A DNA stretch of 64,000 nucleotides from Bursaphelenchus xylophilus. Taxonomy: Eukaryota; Nematoda; Chromadorea; Rhabditida; Aphelenchoididae. Each line of letters starts with the position of its first letter. Within the stretch, counting starts at the first letter, position 1. Shown piece by piece: positions 21,299 to 33,824 of this stretch. Position numbers and translations under genes: made by a program. The notes under the pieces were generated by a model, which made no database searches, was not told the DNA's origin, and saw nothing but the letters and a program-made list of their open reading frames with translations. The stretch lies in assembly GCA_904066235.2 (NCBI GenBank), contig CAJFCV020000003.1, positions 3,720,001-3,784,000 on the forward strand. Reading direction: 5' to 3'.

Positions 21299-24200
21299 GT
21301 TCTTGCACGTCTAAAAAAATAAACGTCAGGAAAAACTTCTCGTTTCCTCCAAAATTCGCGTTTTTTCCCTCTGAAACACCCTCGAAATCACGAAGAATGA
21401 GCGAAATAAGGGCAGAATACAAAACACAAGCCCGACGGAGGGAACATTCACCCTCCCCACCCATAAACTTGACGTGGTCCGACTTTTTATACTGTTATTC
21501 AACGTTGAATACCGTTTTCCGTCAAAAACTAGATAAGACAATCTCTAAAAATCGAATAAACAGTGAGAAAACGTATCGAATGAGCTGAAAATTCTAAAAA
21601 CAACAAGTGAAACACTGAAACAAATTGTCCTTGCAGCGGACTTTGAGGTTTCCGAGCAAAAAAGATTTTGAGGAAAAAATAGGAGAGAAACACGAAATTT
21701 CACGAAAATATCGGATTTCCAAGCGAAGTATCACGCGATTATCGGATTAAGTGTTGGCCAAATGCGGCTACGAAAAGTTTTGAGTAATTTGTTTAGTATT
21801 TCAAATCATAAACCGTAGATCTTACATCTTTTAGGATCAAAATATAATCCCCGTCATGTTTTAAGGGTGAACTTGATGTTCTAAGTCCATAAACAACAAA
21901 AAGTACTTGAAAACATGGTTTAAATAGGTTTAAAATACCGAACGTGTCGTTATTTTTGTTTTTCTGATAACCAGAGTTGCTGTGTGTCGGGATCTACCAA
22001 GTTTTTCATTAGCTTTACATTTGATGTCAAGTGTAATATAATTTGGTCATACTTTGTTTTAGCGGATTGCAGTCTTTATTGTCCCAAATTGCGTAGTATG
22101 TATGTCCGGTTAATTGCATAATATTTCACACCTACATTAGATAATATTTTTCCTGATATTTCTCAAAGTTTTTATTTCCAAGATCACCATTTTGATGAGC
22201 ATATCAAAATCAGCACAAATCTGCGATTAATCAAGAAATCGGATTTGATTTATGAGGCCATAAAGGTCGAAATCAGGGAAACAAATCGAGAATGGACGCC
22301 TTTTTGACACTTCGATTTTGATAAAGAGTTTATCGGGAGCAGAGGTCTCAATTATAATACAACGAAAGCTTTTCGAATGTTTGTTTAACTTTCTGGCAAT
22401 TCAGAGATTGTGCAAGTAATTTCCAGGAAATTCAAAGTTCAATAGGCTGTATTTATCGAAAGTACAAAACTTATTTTGTACGAAGCTTAGTCTATAGAAT
22501 TTTGCAAAAATACAGTAAGCCTTATATCAAACACTACCTTTTTTCTTTGAGAAATGATCCTTTGTAAACTAATGAACTGTTATCTAACAATAACAGAAAG
22601 ATTTGACCCTTTCTTGCATCTAAAAATAGCCATTTTTAAATATTTACATAATAAATCATCAAAATTCAAAAAATCTCGTTTTCAACTTTTGTTACTTCCT
22701 AATTGTACCTAAGGCTGCACTTTGGTCTAAATCGTATTTTACGGATTTCTCCTTCTCCAAATCTCCCGTTATTTCTTTACACAAAATGTCAGCACCTCAG
22801 CGGTTTTTGTCTTCTTTTTCTCACCTCCCTTCTCTTTGAGTTTCCGCTTTCATTTGACGGATTTACAATTATTTGGCCAACCATTGATATATATCACTCG
22901 GGAATAGGTTTCTCACCTTACGATTCAAGGTTGCACTAGGCGAAAGTTAAAGACCGTAGTGATGATTAAAGGTCCAAAATCAAGAAATAGTCACTTTTTG
23001 GTCGTTTACTGACTGTTTTCTGCTTCGACTTGAACTTCGGTTTATCACCAATTAGCACTTCCTTGGCCTTTTTTAGGTTTGTTCAGCTTGGACCAAATTT
23101 ATTTCGACAGAAGATTTTGTGAGCAAAGAATAAATTTTTATTTTGACTGATTTTGCTCTCAATAATTTGATAAAAATATGATTTTATGCTATTACAGGAA
23201 CATGGAACGTATTTTAAAAATCGCTTTTAATTTTTTACATTCGATCAAAGGTCCAAAAAACTTTTGCCAGCCGTTTTTTTGCCGAAAGTGAAACTTGGAG
23301 GGGTCATTTTTTGGGATTAAATTTATGAGTGTCAGAGTTTCGGATGGAATTTCCTTTATTCTAATAAACGATGAGACTCGGGGAGACGTTTTTTTGGGGA
23401 ACTCGACATCCGTGTGGCAATTTTATTTGACTTTTTGGAGCAAATTGTTTCTTGAATTAAAAAATTTTAAACTTCTTTCGAATTACAGTATCCCCAATCC
23501 AATTCTCATCAAAAAAATCTCGAAATATCTCGGAAATCCCTCTTGAATCTCGTTAATCCGGTCAAAAATGCGTTGAGTGGACAGTTGACCACTCCTCTGA
23601 CCCTCTTCAATTTGACGTCAAGACGTTTTTGGAAGCCAATTTAATTTTACTTTTCCCAAAAACGACGTTTTAGAGATGTTGAGTGTACTACTTTACTAAG
23701 CGTTTCCTGAGGGGATATTTACGTCAACGAAGTAATATTGCGACAAGTATAGGTATCTGGGTTAGTGTAATTTTTCATGCGGTCCATTTCTAGATTCAAG
23801 GTTCCATTTGGTTCCATTTTTACACCTTTTGCTTCAAAAATCATTTTAAAATCTTTTGTCATCACCGCTCCCGCCTCATAACACTGATCGGCCATTTCGG
23901 CATTACCCAATCGCCCCTTTCTCTTTTATGTCTCCAAAAATTCTCCGAACCGGCCCACCCTTTCATTTATTTATTTCCCTGCGCCTTCGAACGCTCTTAA
24001 TTTGACGCTGATATGCATAATAAATACATTTCGGCATGCCAAAAAAGAGAGCCGTCGAGGTATGTCCGGTGAGTGCGTTAGAACCAAAGGAGGGGTCAGT
24101 TTTCAGTGGCTCCGAATCAAAAAAAGGAAATTGGTGACCGAGCTTGACTTTTGAGAGGTTCAAGAGGTAAGTGGGATCTTAAGCGGGATTTGGGATCAAG

Positions 24201-24869
24201 GCCAGATAAAAATGAGATCTTTTTTTGAAATTTCGTCATCACTGGCGCATGCGACAGTATTTTCGGCAAGTTTAAGTTTAATTGTTTTACAATTTTCCCC
24301 CAATTTCATTACCCTCTATTTCCCCCAATAATTGTCCTCTCCATTTAATCCCAATTCCCATTCTCCTCGAAATTTGCATAAAATTGCGCAACAACCCTCT
24401 AATTCCCATTTCCTTTTCAATATTCGACTCCCTAACTCCCAATTCGAGCCGAAAACTTGGACTAATTTCAAAACCGAGTCCAATTCTCCAGTGACTCTTC
24501 GCTTATAAAAACATTCAAGCAGAAATCTTTATAGCCCATCGTTTCGCGCGGCTTTTTGAATTTCTGACAGTTTGAGAAGGGGGATTATTGAAGGGAAGGA
24601 GGGGGTTTGAAGGGTTATTCCACGGGTTAGGATCGGTGAAGGGCGAGGAAAAATTTTTAAAGGGTTGCGCAACGAATTTGAGATTTTTGGAACGGTCTTT
24701 TTTTGTATGGGAAGGTTGGCCAGCTTTAATGAGTCATCAAATCTTTATTTTTTACACCACCATAGAAAAAGTCGTCCGTATTTTACAATTTATTGAGTTT
24801 TTTTGATTTTTTAACGACACAGGGATGCTATAACTTTGGCGAGTCACCAAAATGTTTCAATTATTTATT
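21299..24869. other. Gene-poor region
   Basis: No multi-exon gene could be assembled. Scattered 60-80 codon frames look random. One hydrophilic minus-strand frame at 23719-23910 is listed separately. One CGTATTTTAC copy is at about 22733. Confidence 0.4.
23719..23910 (-). CDS. Hydrophilic 63-codon ORF, possible exon
   Basis: The frame encodes NAEMADQCYEAGAVMTKDF and PNGTLNLEMDRMKNYT, ending CRNITSLT-stop. Composition (acidic/basic mix, few runs) is unlike the surrounding noncoding frames, and sequons (NGT, NYT, NIT) would fit a secreted protein. No signal peptide or partner exon was found upstream. It could be a terminal exon, a small gene, or chance. Not recognised. Confidence 0.3.
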   Translation of the reverse strand: MGNAEMADQCYEAGAVMTKDFKMIFEAKGVKMEPNGTLNLEMDRMKNYTNPDTYTCRNITSLT

Positions 24870-24873
24870 ATAC

Positions 24874-25513
24874 AGGGTGGGCCACTCAAAACTCCCAACC
24901 TCTTTTTAGATATTTCTCCGCCAATAATGCACCAATTTCTATAAAATTTATATCAAATGGAAGCTGAGACACCCCATTTCTTGTCCACCAAATATGGCCC
25001 GTCAAACTTCACGGAGGCACCCGCATTGACCTTTTAAATTTTCATTCCAAATTTTGGACCCTAAAATCGGTGAAACTTAGAAAATTTTTGGAATGATTTC
25101 CAGTTGAGTTTCTTGGAATTGGAAAATGTTCGCGCCTTTGACTAAATAAAACTCTTATAAGCAACAGAAAAAATGATGGCAGTCAACGGAATAGTCAAAG
25201 TTATTCTTCAAGGCGTTGCTAATTTGTCGACTTTTTTCTTGCCGGTAATCCAAAAATTTTCTAAGTTCGAGAAACTCAATTGAAAATCATTCCAAAAAAT
25301 TTCTAAGTTTCACCGATTTCGGGCTCCAAAATTTCGAATGAAAATTTAAAAGGTCAATGCGGGTGCCTCCGTGAAGTTTGACGGGCCATATTTGGTGGAC
25401 AAGAAATGGGGTGTCTCAGCTTCAATTTGATATAAATTTTGTAGAAATTGGTGCATTATTGGCGGAGAAATACCTGAAAAGAGGTTGGGAGTTTCGAGTG
25501 GCCCACCCTGTAT
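24874..25513. mobile_element. Palindromic TIR element, TA-flanked, about 640 bp
   Basis: Starts TACAGGGTGGGCCACTC and ends with its inverse (GAGTGGCCCACCCTGTA). Inverted arms extend about 230 bp each, from about 24876-25100 and 25290-25511. TA at both ends fits a Tc1/mariner-type MITE. Open frames of about 115 codons on both strands (25346-25731) cross the right arm and are products of the repeat. Confidence 0.85.
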
Positions 25514-28500
25514 TTTTGAGGGGCATTCAGTTTTCAACCCTTCAAATCCTACCCAAATTATCAGCGTTTCTAAACCCATATTTTTTTCATGCTCAAAAAC
25601 ATCATCATTTTTTGTTAGTTGATTACCAGCCGAACGCTCATAACTCACTGTATCCTCATATCCCCATGGCCATTTTCTCACATCTAGAACCAAGTCATGT
25701 ATATTTACACACTCCTCTCCTGTCCCCTTGACACACTCTCATTCACTGAATTACATCTTCTTCCCAACATTTTATGCCCCTCTTCATCTCCCGTCTTGAT
25801 TTTTCTTTCCGTTTCCTGCGGAAGAGTAAAAACAATGTCAAGAGCGGGAGTGGCAGATGTTCAAGCCGGGTGTGGAATCATATGAAGAATGGACATAACT
25901 CTTCATATAACTGGGGAAGACTGCCGGGGGACTTTTAGATGGTATCTTTTGCAATTGTCAGGATGTTTGGTGGAAGGAGTTGTGGGTGGATATGGGAGGG
26001 GTTTAGGGTATGAAAATAATTTTGGGATAGAGATAAGCTTACGGTAAGATTGGAGTTATCGTGATAAAGACGTTTATTTTTGATATTTTATTTAAAATGT
26101 TAGTAGCTCAAATTTACTTAGCTGGGTATATATGTAATATTTTTAGTTCACGTTTTGAAGGAACTGCCAGCTTTTGTTGAAAAAATATAGACTAAAATTT
26201 TTCTGCCTTTAAGGTCGATCACTATTTTCAATAGTATCTTTTTTTTAAAGGATCGACGAGTATTTTGAATGTAGCTGTAAGGCACCAACTAATAAACCTA
26301 AGAATTTACATGTTTTAAAGGCAAAAGTAAAGCGCTAAATTTGAAGAAAATTGAAAATTCGAGGACTTTACCACGAAAATTTTTATTTTACAGAAGTCTC
26401 AACTTGTCGCTCCAAAAAATCTAGAATATCGGCAGTATTCAAAATGATTACTTTCTCAGCATCTTTTCTCCCTTCCTTACCCCCAATCTCCTCCTCTCCC
26501 CATCACGTTCATCCTCATCTCCGTAAAACAATAACTTCTTTAGTGACCAGTCCCTCATCTTCTCCGTCTACCTTTTGACCCGCAGCTTTTTTTGTTTGCC
26601 TTTTGGATTCAAATTTATTGAAAAAAAACTTTTGAGAAGCCGTGAAGAAAACCTCCCTTCGAGACTTTGGGTACGGGCAAAGTTCTGAGTGCAGCGAGCG
26701 GAGGTCAAATTTGATATCCGCGGAAATTTCCTCCCCGACGAATTTGAATTGTTTTTTTGTTTTGTTTTGAAGCGCTTGGATAGTAATGTTTCGGATGTTG
26801 GGGGTGGATGGAACCTGACACGTGTATGCTAATTTTTGCAAGCGAATTTTAGGAAAATGTATACTGACTGAGAGCATTTTACTGGTCTTCAAGAAAGCAA
26901 TTTTTCAGCAGAAGTTTGTGGATGAATGACTTTTGGAAAATCATCGCCAAAACTACCAAGCTTGATAGTTTGAATTCAATAGGTTTGCGGAAGTTTTTGG
27001 AGGCTAAATTTTAAAATAGCCACACCGTTCTGGACGTATTTTACCTTCCATTGAGACTTCTGTTTTTCTCTTTTGACCATCATTTCAAATGATGACCCCA
27101 TCATCTTCTCCTAATAAATACATCCTCCTCATAATGGTATCCCATTGCCCTTGAGTCGTGCTCCTTCTCCATCATACTCGCATTCTTCCTTTCCTGCGTT
27201 TTTATTTCGAGAGCGCTTTTGAAATCCGGTATGAGTCTTATATTTTATGCCTTTTAAATGCGTTTCTGGGCCCTCCGGGCACTTAAAAAGATCTCCGTTT
27301 CAATGACTCGGTATTCAAATTTTATGCGCCACCCATATGGGCCAAGCCCTGAGGGTGGGAGAATTTTGCGAGCATATCTTTTTGAATTGAATATCCCACC
27401 GAATTTGCATAGATCTCGCTGTGGATATGCATCGTTTTCTTGGTGTAGTATCTGTTCGCGGATTACATAATAAATTCTTTTGATGGTCCCATCAAAGTCC
27501 GTTTATTTCATGCAACTGTCGGTTACCCCGGGAAATACGACAAGCGAGAGATGGGAAGATGTTATGAATGAGATCCTTATCTTGTTCGAGAATCAATTTT
27601 ATGCGAAATTTTGGGAAACAGCAGCGGCCTAGAGTACTCGGTATGTACTAGCTGGCAACAGGATAACGCTTGAGGCAAATCAAGGTCAATTATTTCGAGA
27701 TTTTTGAACATTTCCAATTGACTCAGCCACTGCAAGCTACAATTTTTTAGGATTGATATTCCGCTAATTTTTGAAAGCTAATGCCAAATTTCGCAAAAAC
27801 AAATCTGACCTCAATAAATCGCAAAATTTTATTTCCACCCAAACATCACTCTCCCAACTCCATGTTCTATCAATTTCCAATCCACAAACTCCATAAACCT
27901 CTCACCAAGCCCCCATTTTTTGGAACGCTTAATCCGCTAAATTTCTCGCCGATTTTCCAGAATATTTGGGGGTCAGAGGACTGTTGTGTCTTTTGTTTTT
28001 TGGGATTTGTTTCGTCCATTTCCGGGTCAGTTCATTTGTTTGGTGGGGGGTTTCAAGGACCGGGTAAAAGGGCGACCGGATATGGATGGCAGCCTAATTT
28101 TTTGCACTTGCACGACGAATGAATTGGGATTGTTTCTGGAATTGTAGGGGATGTTGGGGATTAGGCTGAGGTGGGGAAAGTTTTGTATCAAAAAATGGGG
28201 TCGGAAGGAACCTACTATGGGACCTAAAAGCGTTTACAATTACACATTTTTTGACTTTTTTTGAAAGACTAAAAATTAAAATGTGGATTAAAAAGATAAC
28301 TAATTTCGAGATCCTCAAAAAATTTGTCATCATTTATGTCACAAAATTTTAAGGCTTCATATCCCCGATTATCTCTCAGGAACGCAAAGTTTTAACGCGA
28401 ACGTTAACTCAATTTTACTCTTATTTCTAAAATTTTGGACGTTTTCTTTGTTTTCCTCTAAAAAGTTTGTTACCACTTCTCCCCTCGACTTACAAATCCC

Positions 28501-31500
28501 ATGTTCCCCAAACAGAACCCATCTGTAAAGTCATCCCTCAACCCGCCGAACGTTTTTATAATTCTCTTTCTGGCCACACTCTTCGGCCGACACTGTATGA
28601 GCGGTCACTCCTTTTGAGGTTGGGGCCGGACCGGGGATGGTGTTAATGTTTCCGGGGCACGCGGCATTAAAAGATTTTAGATAAAATCGGAGATGGGTGG
28701 GCCAAAAGGCATATTTTAGAGGGGGTTGAATTTAAGGTTGAGTAAGAGGAGACGGAGAAATTTGTTTTTAAAGGCTGACAGTTCGGTATATTTTGATTAA
28801 GATTTTAGGGATATTGGCAATGTGCTAGGCATTTGATTGCTTTTATTTTTTGCATGTACATAAATTGATGATCGGCCCCATAACAACATGTAATATTTTT
28901 GGCTGTTGCTTTGCAGGAGCCTCTAGAATATACAACGGTTTTTTTTGGACCGCGGACTATGGAAGATAAGAACAGTATTTTTTCCGTTCTAAAAATCTCG
29001 ATGGCTTCTGCAAAGCGCAGGCTGAAAGACCTTCGTATGTCATGGTAAATAGAAACCTCAATTTGTTCGAATATTCAGCGATGCCAAAGAATCACAAGCT
29101 CCATTTCCAGCATTATTTTAGTCATCTTAAGACTAAACTCACCTAAATTTTCGTAATATCCCCTGACCTTTGGCCCAAACCCATATTATTCCCATCACCC
29201 ATATCTTCCAAATTTCCCATCGATTCGAATAAAAAACAATTTCATATTTAAAATTCGAATATTCCCAGGCAAACCCCTTTCAAATCCCCCAAAAACGCCT
29301 CTCTCGATTCGAATCAATGATATTTCCCGCGAGTAAAGAGCATCTGGATATGGTTTTTGAATAGATTCCCTCCTTTCCTTAGGGTCCAATTCTTCTCGGT
29401 GGAGAAACATGAGTTTGAACGGCCGTTCTTCTACGAGTTAGACCTCCTTTTCGCCTGCGCTTTCGGCCGCCAAGAGGCTTTGTTTTGCGCGCCGCCGTTA
29501 TTTTCGCCGATTTCTTGGAGGAAATCGAATTTCTCGCCGGTTATTCGCACTTTTTGGACCTTTTTTGGACATGTTTAATATAGATTACATAATAAATTAT
29601 TAGAGTATTCAATTTTCTTGATATTTTACATTGCTGTAAATTAATTTTCCTCCGTTTTCTTCCCGAAATTCGCGCTCATTTCTTTGTGTTTATCTTTTAT
29701 TTGCCATTTAACCCCGAGGGCATACTTCATGTTCCCTTTTTGAGGACAAGCACGAGGTCAAGGCCTCTCTATCTTCTCCTTGCGGCCAAATTCTTGTCTT
29801 TTAAATTCATTTGGCTCAAGGCAATTGTGGGTAATGGACACTGCGGGAGGGTGATGACATTGGCAGGGAAGTTTTTTTTTGTAGAGAAATGGAGGTGTTA
29901 ATATGGCAAGATGGGACCTAAGTTTACAAGAAAGACATTCTGCCAAAAATAAATCTTTACTTTGTCATCTTGTTGTTGTATGTAAATACGATGGCTATAT
30001 AATAACATAATATTATATGTAAGCCTCACTTCCCGTATTTTACCTTCAAGACAATCTTCTCATCCACTCCTTTAAATTTCCAATTCCCCCAGCCGCCCAT
30101 GCCCTTGTAAACTAGCACGCAAAACAAATATACAACATTTCGTGTGGCCGAAGATGGGACGCGACTGGAAATTCTAAACCGTTCGATATATAGAAAATGG
30201 GCATCTCGGAGAATTGTGTCCTTTAATTTGGGTCATTTAAGGGCGCGCGCTATAAGCGTGGGATCCAATTTGTAATTTCTTGAGAGCGGGCCTCGGTGGG
30301 AGATGGGAATTGAGAATTTGTTGATGCTACTGGAAGTGGGAAAAAATTGGGATGAGATGTTTAAAATAAGGGGATTCTCTAGGATATATTTTAACCATAA
30401 TATCACAAGGGGCACATAAAAAGAAAAATCAGCAATTTTCTGCAAATTTGTATTTCTTGAAAATCTTAGCAAGATTATGCATAAATGAGAAATTCATCGA
30501 CTTTTTTTGCAGGAGAGTACAGGAAATTTCGAGAGTCGGGCAGAAAAAAATACATTTTTTGCCACGACTTCCTGTCTGGAAATATTTTTTATGATGAATT
30601 TTCCGAATTGGTTACATTTATTCATTTTAAAAAACATGCCTCAATATGGCCATAAGACATCATTTTACAATTGTTAGACGTTTTTAATAGCCTATTAGTC
30701 TTGGCGGCTCATTATTCGCTAAAAGTTGTCCAAATTTAAATTCAGAGTGATGCGTAACAAACTAAAGTCCGCTTCCATTCTCTATGATGACTTTTCGCAA
30801 TTTTCAGTATGACTTTCCCTCAAAAATATCCTCAATATTTTATGTTTACCATAAAAATTTCCAATTTTTTCCTCCTTCTCTAATTTTTTATTAGTGCCAT
30901 TACTTGCACAAAAACCCGCTAAGACCTAAAAAAATTATTTTAGGATTAACAAAAATTGGTTTTCTTTTCTCACCCTCATTAGTCCCCCTTTCTTCCGTTT
31001 CAGTTTTGGTTGGGAAAAAGTAGTAGTGTAATGCACTATGAATACATGAATAATATTTGAGGGGCTCTAATGAAGTTGAGGGAGGGGAAGGTTGGCAGAA
31101 AATAGAGAGGGGAGGTCTTCAAGATGGAGTTTTGATTGGGGGATGTATGAAAAATGCCTTCTGAAAACCGGCCTTCCGCTGAGTTTGGCAAAAACTTAAT
31201 GATAGCATCTCTATGCTTGCAAAAATGAATTTTTGCTGCTAGGTTTTTATAGAGGATTTTTTTCTCAAGATTTCGAGTATATCTCTTCTACACTGATTTT
31301 TGATGACTTTTCCCTCCTATTTTATTTCTTATCAACTCTTTTTTACATTACACATGACATTTCCTCTGGCTATTGCCTTGTAATCTCCTCTATCACCCCA
31401 ATTTTACCTCGGGTACCCCCAAAACATCTTCAAAATATCCTGTCTTACTCAATCGTCCATAATATCCTCAGCACACTTCGTCCAAGGTCATTTCTCTCAT

Positions 31501-33824
31501 CATTTTATATTATCCCTGCCCAACTCTCAGCTCCTTAAGAATAATATGGGATCGTCGAAAATCCCGCGCAAACCGCATTGTTTGAATACGCGTTTATTTG
31601 TTTACGGACCTGTTTAATTTATTCAAAATTCAATCTCGGAAACTTTTTTGTTTTGATATTTGCATAAGTTTCATTGTAATGCAAATATAGAGTATATTAT
31701 TTTTTACTCAGCGGGGGATTTTTTGTTTCACAAATTCATTGCCTTGGAAGAAAATTCAAGGCAGATTAGAGCAACGAAAGTTCTGACCTTTCAGAGGATC
31801 GAAAATGGAGACGGGGAGGTTCCGATTATGCAAATTTTTGTTTACTCTCCGATCTTTGAGATATTCGGTATAAAACATGATTATTTCGGCATAGCAGTGT
31901 TTTTGGGTCTATAATTGGTCATGCTTTATCGAAAAAAGGCTCAAGGACTTCTAAGGCACACATTTCCAGTAATTTTTTTGATTTTTTGGCTTTCAGGGCA
32001 AAACTAAAGCTCTTAGCGCGGTTAGATAATTATTAAGCTTATCGTTAGCATTTATGGAATTTTTTAAAAGATATTTTTACCATTTACATAGAAAAATTCA
32101 AATTCAAAAATATTACTTTAGCCCTAAACAAGTCATCTTTCAACCTTCCCATTTTACCCCTCTAAATTTTAATCCCCATTGTCTCAGCGGAGTTCCAACT
32201 CCATCCCACACCTCGTCATTTGAATAAAAAGGAACTCGAAAATAAGCAAAGTACAGGAAGACGCGCCGATTTTCTTCCCCATCGGAAAGCGCGCGTGGGT
32301 TCGCTTTAAACGAAGGGGGGCCCCGAACCGCGGACCGAATGGGTTTTGTGCCAAGGAAATTATGTTGGAAATTCGATCCGACTTAAACTGTTTATTCAAA
32401 AATAACTTTTATTGTCCTTAATGGCTAATCTTGTTAGAGCCGAATTTGAGTGCCTGATGGGCGGGGGGAGGGGTAGGCGCGCGTATTTTTATTCGAAAAA
32501 AGTGAGGTTTAGGAAGAGGGAGATTTTAGAATGGGTTTCGTAAGGCGTGGCGGGTTTATTTTGGGACCTTTGGTGGCTTGAAGGAATTTTGATGACTAAA
32601 ACGAAATAAGTTCAATATAACAGGTATTTTTTCCTCCATATGCGTAATTACGCGTTGAAGTATCAGTTATAGAACGTATAAGCTTCATTCAAAAGATTTA
32701 TCTCTTATCTAGCTTGATTTACCCATTTTCGCCCATTTATATTATCCATGGCACTGATACTTCCAAGGCTGATTCTGCAAAAATTGCTTTTCGAATTCAG
32801 TAGATCTTTTAAGGAATGAAAGAAAAGGACGTATTTTACCATGATCAAACAAAATCCAGGTAATTTCCACTGGAAACATACGATTTTTCATCTATCAAAT
32901 TATATTATCCATGACAAAAAATTTTTTGCATTTTCTAATTTTTTTTGTATCCCACCTACTCCTAATCGTTACTGGCACTTTTTACAAGCTATATTCTTGC
33001 CCCAGACATTGTTTACCTAGGCCAATTTACCCGCTTTCCCCTAAATCTCCATAAATTTTAAATCTTTTGGAGGTCTAAAGCTCGTCCGAAAAAAATCTTT
33101 TGTTCGGGCACCCAACAAAGAGAATCAAAGTTCCATTTCGAAGACAACTTGCTGCCCAGGGAGTACATTGGAACGGCGGATTTATTGGTCGCGCAATCAC
33201 AATAAATTATCCAGAAAATTGGGCGAAAAAAGTTTTTTCCGAAAGTTTTAGCGAATTTTTTACTCTGTTTTGAAGATTTTAGGTGTGTTTGAGGGAGAAT
33301 TCGCTTGAATTAGTTGTATTTTATTCGTATTTTACAATTTTTTACATGATATTTGTCCTGTTTTTCTTCGGGTTTTTTAATTCGAAAATTTTTTCGAGAT
33401 TTTAGGTAATAATTTGTCAAACTTCCGCGATTTTCTTCAATTTTCAGATTTTTTCAAGTGTAATATTGAACTGTATGATCTTTCAGGTATTATTCTACAA
33501 TATTCATTGAGATTTCTCCCCGGAAAACTTTGATTTTCCTAGGAAAATCGACTTTCCATCACGGGTATCTCGATTTTCGCTCATTTCCCTACGATTTCCC
33601 TCAACCCAAGGATCTGATCCACCTCAAACCTCATCTACAATACATTACGGACCTCTAGAAAGTGATTTCCCGCCATTATCACCTCAACTTCAACCCTAAA
33701 TTGATCCAAAATTCCGTCGAAAAGGACGGAGGATGGGCGTCGACGACGCCCAATCGTCGACGTCGAAACCCCAACAACTTCCAGTCACTGTGCCACAGAA
33801 CCAAGTCCAGACGTCCACGAAGAC
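25514..33824. other. Large gene-poor region upstream of the ADAM gene
   Basis: About 8 kb with polypyrimidine-rich stretches and no supportable multi-exon gene. The longest frame is minus 26515-26892 (125 codons, ending EDEGLVTKEVIVLRR), which I do not recognise. CGTATTTTAC recurs at about 27035, 30034, 32830 and 33326. The region probably contains the promoter and any 5' UTR exon of the ADAM gene. Confidence 0.4.

Noticed and set aside
25346..25731. 115-117 codon ORFs on opposite strands
   Set aside because: They cross the arm of the TA-flanked palindromic element and mirror each other.
26515..26892. 125-codon minus-strand ORF as a gene
   Set aside because: No homology recognised, no splice partners or promoter cues; reported only as the longest frame in the desert.
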